In this document: piece by piece, positions 26,264 to 35,075 of the stretch
How positions within the stretch are numbered: the first letter of the stretch is position 1
How the letters are laid out: every line of letters begins with the position of its first letter
NCBI GenBank assembly: GCA_964475985.1
Contig: CAYYYP010000002.1
Span: 1 to 64,000 of the forward strand
Reading direction: 5' to 3'
Origin: CAYYYP01 sp964475985
Lineage (GTDB): Bacteria; Bdellovibrionota; UBA1018; CAYHWW01
DNA length: 64,000 nucleotides
Position numbers and translations under genes: made by a program
Notes under the pieces: model-generated
What the model saw: the letters and a program-made list of their open reading frames with translations, nothing else
What the model was told of the DNA's origin: nothing
The model's database searches: none

Positions 26264-27107
26264 TCTCACGGGTAAGTTAGATTCCCTTTTAAAAAACCTA
26301 GAACCTTTGATTCAAGAAGGTTTGATCGTGGCTTTTTCGGGCGGCGTTGATAGCACCCTTTTGCTTTGGGCTGCCCAGGAAGTGGCTACCCGGAAATCGT
26401 TATTACCGGCCGGAAAACTTTTAGCGGTGACCACCCAAAGTGCAAGTATGCCTCAGGTAGAATTGCGTGAAGCGCAAAGCTTTGCCAGAAATCTGGGAGT
26501 GGAACATATCATCGTGAACAGTCACGAAGTGGATGAACCGCTTTATCAAAAAAATTCTGGCGACCGTTGTTATTACTGTAAAAAAGAACTTTTTTCGCTT
26601 TCCTCAGAAATTGCCCAGGCGAAGAATGTGAAACACATCGCCTACGGTTACACTGCTTCGGATCGGGGTGATCATCGCCCCGGACATAAAGCGGCCCTTG
26701 AGGTTGGTGTGCATTCACCACTAGAGGAAGTGGGCCTTACTAAGGATGAGATCCGTTGGATTTTACGCGAACACGTAGGCCTGAGAATTTCTGAAAAACC
26801 TTCAAGTCCGTGCCTGGCATCTCGCGTCATGACGGGCGTCGGAGTGACGGCGGAAAAGTTAAATCGATTAGAAAAACTTGAGGATTTTTGGAGAGAAAAA
26901 GGGCTTACGGGCTTCCGGGTAAGGTGGCATGAACTTCCGGGAGTAGGTGCTGAGCCTAAAGTGCTTTTGCGAATTGAAGTGGATCCATCGCAATGGCCCT
27001 GCGTTATGGAAAATCAGGAGGCTTTTCTAACTCTGGCTCAGGGCCTAGGGGCAAGCTTTGTGACCCTTGATCTTAGAGGTTATATCCTTGGCGGGGCAAA
27101 CTCATAA
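26238..27107 (+). CDS. larE: LarE, sulfur-inserting enzyme of nickel-pincer cofactor synthesis
   Basis: LarE is a PP-loop ATPase that adenylates the P2CMN intermediate and replaces its carboxylates by thiocarboxylates for the nickel-pincer nucleotide cofactor of lactate racemase. The PP-loop SGGVDST lies at ~34-40. Three cysteines are present: C111 and C114 (RCYYCKKE) and C192 (SPCLASR). The last matches the sacrificial Cys176 of Lactiplantibacillus LarE. The CxxC plus Cys set matches the [4Fe-4S] class that can act catalytically. From the ATG at 26238 it has 289 residues, overlapping the rne tail by 26 bases. Confidence 0.88.
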   Translation: MVTHLAPLDLTGKLDSLLKNLEPLIQEGLIVAFSGGVDSTLLLWAAQEVATRKSLLPAGKLLAVTTQSASMPQVELREAQSFARNLGVEHIIVNSHEVDEPLYQKNSGDRCYYCKKELFSLSSEIAQAKNVKHIAYGYTASDRGDHRPGHKAALEVGVHSPLEEVGLTKDEIRWILREHVGLRISEKPSSPCLASRVMTGVGVTAEKLNRLEKLEDFWREKGLTGFRVRWHELPGVGAEPKVLLRIEVDPSQWPCVMENQEAFLTLAQGLGASFVTLDLRGYILGGANS

Positions 27108-27181
27108 AGTTCTCTTGAGCGAGAGAGTTAAGAAAGCGTTTTAGTTGCGTTTAAAGCGTAAAAATAGGTAGGATTGCCGCC

Positions 27182-27913
27182 ATGTCCACCACTTTTGCGA
27201 ACCTTAGTTCTTTACCCGCCTATTGCTTAGATTTTGATCGGAGTCGGCGCTTAGGCGTTGGTGAAGTGGTTTATGGGGAAGGCAAAACTGAACCAGAACT
27301 TTTGGAAATTGTGGAAAAACTTTGGGAACAGGAAACGGCGCCTCATCAAAAAACTTCCGTCCTGGTGACTCGGCTCTCAGATGAAAGCCAAAAATCATTG
27401 CAAAAAAAGTTTCCCGCGGGAGTCTTAAATCAAAGAGCGAGAACTTTTCGACTTTCAAAAAATCTGAATGAAAAATCTTTGGAAGTATTTGAAAGCTCGC
27501 CCGGAAACGATGGGTTCGTCGCAGTAGTATGCGCTGGCACTACGGACCTTTATGTCGCGGAAGAAGTAGTTGAAACGTTAACCATGGCAAACCTCCCCTA
27601 CGGACGAGTTTACGACGTTGGCGTCGCAGGATTGCATCGCCTACTTGCTAGGGGCGAGTTTTTAAGGCGCGCCAGTGTGATCATCGTCATCGCTGGGATG
27701 GAAGGGGCATTACCCAGCGTCTTAGGTGGGCTTTTTTCACAGCCCATCATCGCCGTGCCCACGAGCGTAGGTTACGGGGTTGCGCTAAAAGGGCAAACCG
27801 CTTTACACGGAATGCTGACATCCTGTGCGCCAGGCATTAGCGTAATGAACATCGATAATGGTTTCGGTGCGGCCTTTGCCGCATTTCGCATTTTGAAGGG
27901 ACAACGGCTTTGA
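27182..27913 (+). CDS. larB: LarB, pyridinium-3,5-biscarboxylic acid mononucleotide synthase
   Basis: LarB carboxylates and hydrolyses nicotinic acid adenine dinucleotide, the first step of nickel-pincer cofactor synthesis, and is related to PurE. The 243 residues show the family signature: DFDRSRRLGVGEVVYGEGK near the N-terminus, AGTTDLYVAEE (~118-128), YDVGVAGLHRLL, AGMEGALPSVLGGL, PTSVGYGVA and NIDNGFGAA. An AGGATT site precedes the ATG. It follows larE by 74 bases and overlaps larC by 4 bases. Confidence 0.95.
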   Translation: MSTTFANLSSLPAYCLDFDRSRRLGVGEVVYGEGKTEPELLEIVEKLWEQETAPHQKTSVLVTRLSDESQKSLQKKFPAGVLNQRARTFRLSKNLNEKSLEVFESSPGNDGFVAVVCAGTTDLYVAEEVVETLTMANLPYGRVYDVGVAGLHRLLARGEFLRRASVIIVIAGMEGALPSVLGGLFSQPIIAVPTSVGYGVALKGQTALHGMLTSCAPGISVMNIDNGFGAAFAAFRILKGQRL

Positions 27914-29343
27914 GATCAAATATTATTTATTTGGATTCGGTGGCGGGAATAGCGGGGGATATGTTTTGTTCGGCATTTGTGCATGCTGGCCTCGTCACCG
28001 CCGATGAGCTCAATCAAATCATTCAAAATGAACTTGGGCTTTTAGACGTGACGCTCGATTTTTCAAAAGTAAACAAAGCAGGAATTGATTGTTTTCATTT
28101 GAAGGTAAAGTTTGAGGAGAATGGTCGTTGGAAAAAAGCCTTCCCCGGCGCCGAATCGGGAACTCATACCCATGCCCACGGACATACTAAGGATCACGGC
28201 CACGATCATGACCATGACCACGATCATGACTATGACCATGACCATGACCATGACCATACACACGTCCACAAGCACGGCCATGACCACACCTATGACCACA
28301 CCCATCCAAGCCGAGTTCACGCCCCGTCCACCAATTCGTGGCACACCCACTATTCTGCGCTGCAGAGTTTCCTTGAGCATTCTAAACTAGGCGCCGAATG
28401 TAAGGCATTATCCCTCAAAATTCTAAAAACTCTGGGCCTTGCGGAAGCTAGAGTCCACGGGCTTGAACTTCAAGATGTGGTGTTCCATGAAGTAGGCACC
28501 GTTGATTCTTTAGTCGACGTCGTGTGCGCAGCGTTTTGCATCACCAAGATTCATCCGGTGGAAATTTACGCTTCCCCCGTAAAACTTGGGCATGGCTACC
28601 AAAAGATGGAGCATGGTCTGCACGCGATTCCGGCGCCGGCCACCCTGATTTTATCGGAAGGTTTGACCACGGCACCACTACCAACGGATGAAAAATTTGA
28701 GTGCAGCACTCCCACGGGGGTTTCCATTCTCAAGGCATTAGAGCCAAAGTTTCTTTCACAAATCCCTGAAGGTAAAATCGTTACCCATGGATACGGAGCG
28801 GGCACTAAGGAATTGAAGAATTTCCCCAACGTGTTTCGCATCATGGTCCTTTCTTCGGTGAAGTCGTTTACTACGGATCTTTCGGAAAAATTTGAAACCG
28901 ATGAAGTTATAGAGGTCGTCAGTAATTTTGATGACATGAACCCAGAGCATCTGGCTTGGCTTTCGGCCAAACTTCTGGCGCCCGAAGCAGATGAAGGTTT
29001 TGAATGCCTTGATGTTTGGCAAATTCCATTTACTGGGAAAAAAGGCCGGATGGGGGCTGAGCTTCATGTACTCTGCACTGAAAATAAAAAAGACCTCGTA
29101 ATGGCCCTGATCCTTGAGTGTTCAACGACCTTTGGCGTTCGACATCAGAAATGGAACCGTAAAATTCTTAAGCGGGAATTTGAACTGCGGAAGATTGAAG
29201 GCTCCACGTTTCGCTTTAAGGTCGGGTACGATGGAGCGGGGCGAAAGCTTAAGGAAAAACCTGAGTTTGAAGATGTAAAAAAGTCCTTGGACCTTAGGGC
29301 CCAAAATGTATGGCTCCGCCAGGCGCAGAAAGTAAAGTCATGA
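27910..29343 (+). CDS. larC: LarC, nickel-inserting cyclometallase
   Basis: LarC inserts nickel into the pincer dithiocarboxylate nucleotide in a CTP-dependent reaction. It starts at a TTG that overlaps the larB TGA by 4 bases (an AAGGGA site is upstream). The N-terminus YLDSVAGIAGDMFCSAF and the EVGTVDSLVDVV and STPTGVSIL motifs are diagnostic. Residues ~80-135 are an extreme His/Asp repeat that probably buffers nickel. In some lactobacilli LarC is made by ribosomal frameshift from larC1 and larC2. Here it is one continuous 477-codon frame. The stop overlaps the valS ATG. Confidence 0.94.
   Translation: MRSNIIYLDSVAGIAGDMFCSAFVHAGLVTADELNQIIQNELGLLDVTLDFSKVNKAGIDCFHLKVKFEENGRWKKAFPGAESGTHTHAHGHTKDHGHDHDHDHDHDYDHDHDHDHTHVHKHGHDHTYDHTHPSRVHAPSTNSWHTHYSALQSFLEHSKLGAECKALSLKILKTLGLAEARVHGLELQDVVFHEVGTVDSLVDVVCAAFCITKIHPVEIYASPVKLGHGYQKMEHGLHAIPAPATLILSEGLTTAPLPTDEKFECSTPTGVSILKALEPKFLSQIPEGKIVTHGYGAGTKELKNFPNVFRIMVLSSVKSFTTDLSEKFETDEVIEVVSNFDDMNPEHLAWLSAKLLAPEADEGFECLDVWQIPFTGKKGRMGAELHVLCTENKKDLVMALILECSTTFGVRHQKWNRKILKREFELRKIEGSTFRFKVGYDGAGRKLKEKPEFEDVKKSLDLRAQNVWLRQAQKVKS
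28198..28259 (+). repeat. In-frame hexanucleotide repeat encoding the His-Asp tract of LarC
   Basis: About ten imperfect GAYCAY hexamers (CATGAC/CACGAT variants, one GACTAT) in tandem encode alternating His and Asp. Such tracts can change length by slippage in steps of two codons without shifting the frame. Confidence 0.8.
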
Positions 29344-32141
29344 ACAAAGCTTATCAACCAGAGTTATTTGAATCTCGTCTCTATGGATGGTGGGAAAAAG
29401 AGGGATTTTTTAAGCCACAAAACGCCGATTCTAAAGCCCCGGCATTTTGTATCGTAATTCCTCCGCCTAATGTTACGGGCGCACTTCATAACGGCCATGC
29501 TCTTTTTCTAACGATTCAGGACGTGCTGGTGCGTTGGAAACGTATGCGCGGTTACAATACGCTTTGGTTGCCAGGCACTGATCATGCGGGCATTGCGACC
29601 CAAATGGTAGTGGAGCGGGACCTTTCCAAGCAGGGGATCATTCGGCAAAAAATCGGGCGCGCAGCCTTTGTTGAAAAAGTCTGGGAATGGAAAAACAAAC
29701 ACGGGGACTTAATTACCAACCAAATGCGGGTTATGGGCGCATCGGTAGATTGGACTCGTGAACGATTCACCATGGATGAAGGTTTATCGGCGGCGGTACG
29801 CGAAGTTTTTGTGCGTCTCTTCGATGAAGGCCTTATTTATCGCGGGTCTTACATCATTAACTGGTGTTCAAAATGCCAAACGGCCCTTTCTGATTTGGAA
29901 GTGATTCCTAAGGAAAAAAAGGGCCATCTATGGCACATCCGTTATGGCAAAAACATCGTCATCGCTACCACTAGGCCCGAAACTTTGCTGGGGGATGCCG
30001 CGGTTGCCGTTCATCCGGACGATGAACGTTATCAAGAAATGATTGGCAAAACCCTTGAGCTTCCACTTACGAATCGCAAAATTCCGGTGGTGGCCGATAC
30101 TCACGTAGAACGGGAATTTGGTACCGGCGCCCTTAAAGTTACGCCAGGTCATGACTTCAATGACTACGAAATCGGTAAACGCCATAAACTAAGTCACATC
30201 AATATTTTTACGCGCGATGGCAAAGTCAACGAGGCTGGTGGAGTCTATGCTGGGCTTAAGATTTCTGATGCTCGGGATAAGGTGATTGCCGACCTTGAAT
30301 CCCAAGGTCTGTTAGAGAAAGTTGAAGACCACGCACTTACCGTAGGAGTTTGTGAGCGATGTGAAACCGTCGCCGAGCCTATGGTCAGCGATCAGTGGTT
30401 TGTAAAGGCTTCGGTATTGGCGGAACCTGCGCTTAAGGCCATGAAAAAAGGTGAACTCATTCCGCTTGAGGAAATTGATTCCCGGGATGACGCCATTAAA
30501 ATTTTACCCGAACAGTGGACCTCTACCTATTACCACTGGATGGAAAATATTCGGGACTGGTGCATTTCACGCCAGCTTTGGTGGGGGCATCAAATTCCTG
30601 CTTGGTATTGTGACGCTTGCGGAAAAATGAGCGTTTCCAAAATGGATTTAGATCGTTGCCCACGCTGTGAAAATTCTAAACCAGAAACATTTAGGCGCGA
30701 GCAGGATGTTTTAGATACATGGTTTAGCTCAGCACTCTGGCCCTTTTCAACTCTGGGCTGGCCCGAAAAAACGAACGATCTTAAAACTTTTTACCCAACG
30801 GAAATCCTTGAAACGGGAACTGACATTTTATTCTTTTGGGTCGCCCGCATGGTCATGATGGGCATGCACTTCATGGACGGCAAGGTTCCTTTTCACCGCG
30901 TGTATTTGCATTCGTTGGTCCGTGATGAAAAAGGCCAAAAAATGTCAAAAACCAAAGGCAATGTCATTGATCCTTTGGATGTCGTTAAAACCCATGGTGC
31001 CGATGCCTTTAGGTTCACCCTGACTAGCCTTGCCGGCCAAGGTAGGGATATTCGGCTTTCAGTGGAGAGAGTCGGCGTGGACCGCGCCTTCTGCAATAAA
31101 CTCTGGAACGCTTCACGGTATGCGCTTATGCGCCTTGGGATCGTGGAACCTCCGGTAAGCGAATCCACGGGTAAACCCATTGAAGGTTTAGCTCCACCCA
31201 CGCCACTAAATTTTCAAACTTTAACGGGTAAGCTTTCGTTATCCGATTGGGTGCTTAAAAATCATTCAGAGTTTCATGTCATCAATCGCTGGGTGATCTC
31301 AAAGCTTCAAGATACAGTGCATTCCGTCAATGAAGCTTTAGAAGAGTTCCGACTGAGCGATGCGGCTTCTGATCTTTACCATTTCACTTGGGGAACTTTT
31401 TGTGACTGGTACATTGAATTTACTAAAGAGCTGTTAAAAACGGATGAAACAAATCCGCAGCCGGGCCCGTATGTCATGCAAACCTATGCATGCCTCACTT
31501 ACGTTTTGGAGCAAACTTTAAGGCTTGCGCATCCTATCATCCCGTTCATTACGGAGGAAATTTATCAGCATTTGCCCCGCGAGTTACGCGCTCCGGTGCT
31601 TATGACTGCGAGTTACCCCGAGGCGCTGCCTGGCCTAAGGGATGAAACGGCCGACCAGCTGCTTCAGGCCTGGTGTGAAGTCATCGATAAAGTCCGCACC
31701 TTTCGTGGGGAAAATTCAATCTCACCGAAGCTTAAGATCTCGGCCTACTTTGGTCGAAGCGAATCTGTAGTAAATGAAAAAAGCTTAGCTGAGCTAGCGC
31801 CCTTTTTGAAACTGTTGGCGCAAGTATCGGTTTGGGAGCCCGCCACGGCGGAAATCATGAACGATGAAGCGACTTCAAAGCTCACGACTTCTCTGGGCAG
31901 CATCTATATTCCATTACGGGGCCTGGTAGACTTTGCTGCCGAGTTGCAGCGCGTGGAGAAGGAAGCGCTACAGACTAAGACGGATATGGAGTTTCTGGAA
32001 AAGAAACTTTCTAACGAAAGTTTTGTCGCTAGAGCGCCAGAGTCTTTGATCGCAGAACAGCGGGAGAAGCTTGAGTTCTTAAAAAAGAAGTCACTAGATC
32101 TTCTTAAAAACAAACAAAGGCTCACCGCACTCTTGAAATAA
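29340..32141 (+). CDS. valS: Valyl-tRNA synthetase
   Basis: A 933-residue class I synthetase. The HIGH-type motif is PPPNVTGALHNGHAL (~36-50) and the KMSKT motif is at 534-538. Between them lies the CP1 editing domain with TTRPETLLGD. The C-terminal ~65 residues are a charged coiled coil typical of ValS. I start it at the ATG at 29340, which overlaps the larC stop as ATGA, rather than 30 bases upstream. The tight overlap implies co-translation with larC. Its stop abuts the stop of the convergent gene with no terminator. Confidence 0.97.
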   Translation: MNKAYQPELFESRLYGWWEKEGFFKPQNADSKAPAFCIVIPPPNVTGALHNGHALFLTIQDVLVRWKRMRGYNTLWLPGTDHAGIATQMVVERDLSKQGIIRQKIGRAAFVEKVWEWKNKHGDLITNQMRVMGASVDWTRERFTMDEGLSAAVREVFVRLFDEGLIYRGSYIINWCSKCQTALSDLEVIPKEKKGHLWHIRYGKNIVIATTRPETLLGDAAVAVHPDDERYQEMIGKTLELPLTNRKIPVVADTHVEREFGTGALKVTPGHDFNDYEIGKRHKLSHINIFTRDGKVNEAGGVYAGLKISDARDKVIADLESQGLLEKVEDHALTVGVCERCETVAEPMVSDQWFVKASVLAEPALKAMKKGELIPLEEIDSRDDAIKILPEQWTSTYYHWMENIRDWCISRQLWWGHQIPAWYCDACGKMSVSKMDLDRCPRCENSKPETFRREQDVLDTWFSSALWPFSTLGWPEKTNDLKTFYPTEILETGTDILFFWVARMVMMGMHFMDGKVPFHRVYLHSLVRDEKGQKMSKTKGNVIDPLDVVKTHGADAFRFTLTSLAGQGRDIRLSVERVGVDRAFCNKLWNASRYALMRLGIVEPPVSESTGKPIEGLAPPTPLNFQTLTGKLSLSDWVLKNHSEFHVINRWVISKLQDTVHSVNEALEEFRLSDAASDLYHFTWGTFCDWYIEFTKELLKTDETNPQPGPYVMQTYACLTYVLEQTLRLAHPIIPFITEEIYQHLPRELRAPVLMTASYPEALPGLRDETADQLLQAWCEVIDKVRTFRGENSISPKLKISAYFGRSESVVNEKSLAELAPFLKLLAQVSVWEPATAEIMNDEATSKLTTSLGSIYIPLRGLVDFAAELQRVEKEALQTKTDMEFLEKKLSNESFVARAPESLIAEQREKLEFLKKKSLDLLKNKQRLTALLK

Positions 32142-33059
32142 TCAGATGGCTACTTGGCCCTGGCAAACATTGAACTGTACGCAAGAGGCTGAGTTGGAAA
32201 CACCGCCACCGCCAGCGCCGCCGCCATTGGGATAAACGACCCGTGCTCCTGCATTGGCGTTGATACAAGCGGCGCAGTTGCCTACGCCTTGGCCGGTATT
32301 GAATCGAGATTGAAACCGACTGCCATTTCCGTTTCCGTTTGAGGCAAAACCGTTTTGACCATTTCCACTGTTGCCACCGCCAAAAATGCCGGAAACTCCG
32401 TTGATAAGGCCACCGATCACTCCACCAAAAATATCTACGGCTCCGCGAGCTAGACCTACACCAAGGTTTGCGACCGTGCCTACTAGGCCAGCGCCAAGAT
32501 TGGCGACTCCGCCCACGAGGCCACCGATTGCATTTCCTAGACCTGCACCAATGCCATTACCGACGCCATTGAATCCGCCGCCGGAACCATTTCCGTTACC
32601 GTTTCCATTATTGAATCCGCCATTAGGCCCGCCGTTTCCAGCACCGATAATAAAACCGCCGTTATTGAAACCACCGTTATTACCGTTGTTAAATCCGCCA
32701 TTGCTCCAGCCCTGGGGATTAAAACATGCGCCAGCTTGGTTCCATAAACCATTATTATTTACTGGACTCCATCCACCGTTCCCCTGGGGGTTGAGGCCAC
32801 ATGTGTAGCTGCAACCGCTGATGGGTTGGGGGTAGTAGGCGCCTTGTCCGTAGGCGGGAGTCATAAGCGAAGGGTTAGGTTGAAAGGCCGAAGGGAAAGC
32901 ATTGGGTACGGGTTGCTGAGCGCCGGGGGTGCCGATATTTGGACCCATGTATGCTGGCGTCACATCTGCGAAGTTGGCGAAGGTGGTCTGAGGAAGGCAA
33001 AAGATCGCCAAGGTCAACAGACCAGAACTAACTTTTGATAATTTAGAAAACCTGCTCAT
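32142..33059 (-). CDS. Secreted Gly/Asn-rich protein with glycine-zipper-like core
   Basis: I recognise no family. From the ATG at 33059 (AAAGAGGAG site just upstream) the protein has 305 residues, with a signal peptide of ~28 residues ending in Thr-Thr-Phe-Ala. The mature chain is dominated by Gly and Asn (NGGFNNG-type repeats, ~110-165). An alternating Gly/aliphatic stretch (~165-225; GGLVGGVANLGAGLVG and similar) resembles glycine zippers. A C-terminal part contains paired cysteines (CAAC, and C...C near the end), with further Cys pairs around residues 80-115. It could be an envelope or surface-assembled protein. Confidence 0.65.
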   Translation of the reverse strand: MSRFSKLSKVSSGLLTLAIFCLPQTTFANFADVTPAYMGPNIGTPGAQQPVPNAFPSAFQPNPSLMTPAYGQGAYYPQPISGCSYTCGLNPQGNGGWSPVNNNGLWNQAGACFNPQGWSNGGFNNGNNGGFNNGGFIIGAGNGGPNGGFNNGNGNGNGSGGGFNGVGNGIGAGLGNAIGGLVGGVANLGAGLVGTVANLGVGLARGAVDIFGGVIGGLINGVSGIFGGGNSGNGQNGFASNGNGNGSRFQSRFNTGQGVGNCAACINANAGARVVYPNGGGAGGGGVSNSASCVQFNVCQGQVAI

Positions 33060-33266
33060 GATACGACTCCTCTTTAACGCAAATGCGAAAATGTAACTCA
33101 ACTCTTTTTATTCATAAAGCAATACCCGGGCCAGCTAGGGTGAGAAGGTTAACCCTAGGGGCGTAGAGCCGTTTTTCCGCTATTTTCTTAGGGAATTTTC
33201 ATAGGTTTCATTTTGGGGGTCGAAATCCGACGAAGGGTCGAACTGTATACAACTTCTACAGGTGTA

Positions 33267-33290
33267 AAGCCCGGTTTGACCGGGCCTTAT
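33267..33290. terminator. Weak hairpin, possible terminator or leader structure
   Basis: A 6-bp GC stem (33269-33274 with 33280-33285) with a 5-base loop, followed on the plus strand by TTATATTTT. It sits 25 bases before the GNAT gene start, so it could be an attenuator-like leader rather than a terminator. Confidence 0.35.
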
Positions 33291-33312
33291 ATTTTCAATA
33301 CAAGCACCTCCT

Positions 33313-34059
33313 ATGCTGACCCCCGTAAATTTGGCGCAGTTCAAAGAGCATTCAACCCTACTCACGGAGTATGGCCCCAACCAAACGATGATTGATGCCG
33401 CTCTAAAAGGTTTGACCCCGGCCGCCTTCTGGGTCGATCAACGAATGCCACAGAACGGCATCCTACTTCTAAATACCTTTGGTTACGCTTTCGGCTGGGG
33501 CGATGGACTTGAAGCAGTGTTGAAGGAAAACTCTACGTTAAGAAAAAAAGCTATTCTGTACATTCCTCATAGGGATACCGACCAAATCTCGTTCGGAATG
33601 CCCTTACCCAGATTGGAGTTTTCAAAACATTCAGGAAGGCAGTCAATTTCAGAAATTTTAGATCGCCCTCCAGTTGGATTACACACGGTAGCCCTAACCA
33701 CTGCGAATGCTCATCAATCCAACTGGAAAGAGGTCATTTTAGATATTTCCGGCACCTTCGAGAACTTCCAAAATTCCGGTGGAGGGATTGCACTAACTGA
33801 CGGTAAAGTATTCGCCGCCGAAGCCTTAGTAGGTTTCGTTGGGCATCGTCATACCGAGATCGGTACCGTCACCCACCCAGATTTTCGCGGCAAAGGTTAC
33901 TCTACGTTCATCTGTGCCCAATTGATTGACCAACTCTTAACTCAAGGACAACAACCTCTATGGAGTTGTCGGCAAGACAATATCGGTTCCATCAAAGTAG
34001 CCGAACGCATAGGATTCACCGGCCCCACTTCCTACACCGCCATCGTAGTTGAACCCTAG
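33313..34059 (+). CDS. GNAT-family N-acetyltransferase
   Basis: A 248-residue protein whose C-terminal ~110 residues form a GNAT fold. The acetyl-CoA-binding motif A reads VTHPDFRGKGYST (~194-206), with the preceding Glu-Ile-Gly-Thr strand, and the following helix and SIKVAERIGF segment are typical of motif B. The N-terminal ~130 residues look like the first half of the two-part GNAT proteins of the PF12746 type. Substrate unknown. No strong ribosome site is visible. Alone on this strand, followed by the palindromic element. Confidence 0.75.
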   Translation: MLTPVNLAQFKEHSTLLTEYGPNQTMIDAALKGLTPAAFWVDQRMPQNGILLLNTFGYAFGWGDGLEAVLKENSTLRKKAILYIPHRDTDQISFGMPLPRLEFSKHSGRQSISEILDRPPVGLHTVALTTANAHQSNWKEVILDISGTFENFQNSGGGIALTDGKVFAAEALVGFVGHRHTEIGTVTHPDFRGKGYSTFICAQLIDQLLTQGQQPLWSCRQDNIGSIKVAERIGFTGPTSYTAIVVEP

Positions 34060-34134
34060 CCAACAAAGCACTCGGATATCCCAACCCCCACCTCCGTGCC
34101 CTGGCTCCCATCTGACTTTTCTATCCTCTAGAAA

Positions 34135-34249
34135 GCGCGGCCATGAAAATCCACCCCAAGGGGTCTCCGCGGCATGGATGCCGTAGCCCGAAGGGCGCGG
34201 ATAGAGGGCAAGGAGCCCGACCCCTTGGGGTGGATTTTCATGGCCGCGC
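34135..34249. repeat. 115-bp palindromic element with nested hairpins
   Basis: Two perfect 31-base inverted arms (34135-34165 and 34219-34249) enclose 53 bases. Inside, 34166-34171 pairs with 34196-34201, enclosing GGCAT/ATGCC and GCCC/GGGC hairpins, and a further GGGC/GCCC hairpin lies at ~34206-34218. The result is a long-stemmed, multi-branched fold. Six T residues follow on the plus strand, so it could end transcription of the GNAT gene. It looks like a dispersed REP/MITE-type repeat, though no second copy is in this window. Confidence 0.8.
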
Positions 34250-34339
34250 GTTTTTTAGAACAAGAAGTAATCACCCCATCAAGGGGAGCAATTGCATCTT
34301 CATGAATCCCTTCCCCAAACTTTATGCTAATCCAGACTC

Positions 34340-35075
34340 ATGATTGCCATCGTAGTGCCATGCTACAATGAGGAGCACCGTTTCCCGGTTCAAGAGTTTC
34401 AAAAGTACACGGGCCTTTACACTTTTTTTTTCGTGAACGATGGTTCAACGGACGGAACGTTTGATTTGCTGAAAAAAAACTTCGGGACCACGGCTGAAGT
34501 TTTGAATTTAGAAAAAAACCAGGGCAAAGCCGAAGCCGTACGCCAGGGAATGTTAAAAGCACTGCATCACCGGCAAAAGTTTGAGTGGGTAGGTTTTTGG
34601 GATGCCGATCTGGCTACACCCATATGGGAAGTTCCAAATTTTCTAACCTTCAACGCATCTCTTTACGACGGGCGAGCGCAAGTGATTCTAGGGGCACGTA
34701 TTTATCGCCTGGGATCCTTGATCAAACGTAAAGCCATAAGGCATTATTTCGGTCGACTTTTTGTAACAGTTTGTCACGCCCTGCTTGGGGTTCATGCCGG
34801 GGTTGACCACCGGTGCGCCGGTGGCCANNNNNNNNNNCGGAGCGAAACTCTTTCGAGTAGCGGTTATAAAAAATACGTTTCAAGAACCGTTTGTATCGCG
34901 TTGGATCTTTGATGTGGAACTTATCCTTCGGCTGACGGCCCAGAAGGTAAGAGTCGTTGAATATCCGTTAAAGCAGTGGATCGATATTCAGGGCAGTAAA
35001 ATTTCAATTTTAAAAGAATCTTGGCGTACCTTTGCCGATCTTTTGATGATTCGGAAAAAGTATTTAAAAAAATGA
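34340..35075 (+). CDS. Family 2 glycosyltransferase (polyprenyl-phosphate sugar synthase type), interrupted by assembly gap
   Basis: The N-terminal part begins IVVPCYNEEHRFP, has FFVNDGSTDGT and the metal-binding WDADLATP motif, as in dolichyl/polyprenyl-phosphate glycosyltransferases. After the ten-N gap, the reading continues in another frame with GAKLFR, the second half of the family motif DTQCGAKLFR, and a C-terminal RMIRKKY-like basic end. One gene broken by the gap is therefore far more likely than two genes. Its stop overlaps the next ATG by 4 bases, pairing it with a membrane glycosyltransferase. Confidence 0.85.
34828..34837. other. Assembly gap (10 N) inside the GT2 gene
   Basis: Ten Ns, probably a placeholder length. 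The bases just before them (34807-34824) form an 18-base GC-rich palindrome and do not encode the expected protein sequence, which suggests an artefact at a contig end. Confidence 0.95.

Noticed and set aside
28198..28259. CRISPR-like short tandem repeat
   Set aside because: The units are in-frame hexamers inside larC, with no spacers.
28063..28380. Minus-strand frame with a Val/Met repeat
   Set aside because: It is the antisense of the His-Asp repeat in larC.
32371..32808. 145-codon Pro-rich plus-strand frame
   Set aside because: Antisense reading of the Gly/Asn-rich repeats, which gives Pro-rich text; no ribosome site.
33180..33380. 66-codon minus-strand frame with several cysteines
   Set aside because: It overlaps the GNAT start on the other strand and has no ribosome site. 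The cysteine pattern resembles no known family, though a small secreted peptide cannot be fully excluded.
34785..35075. Separate gene after the N gap
   Set aside because: It completes the glycosyltransferase motif begun before the gap, so it is the second half of the same gene.
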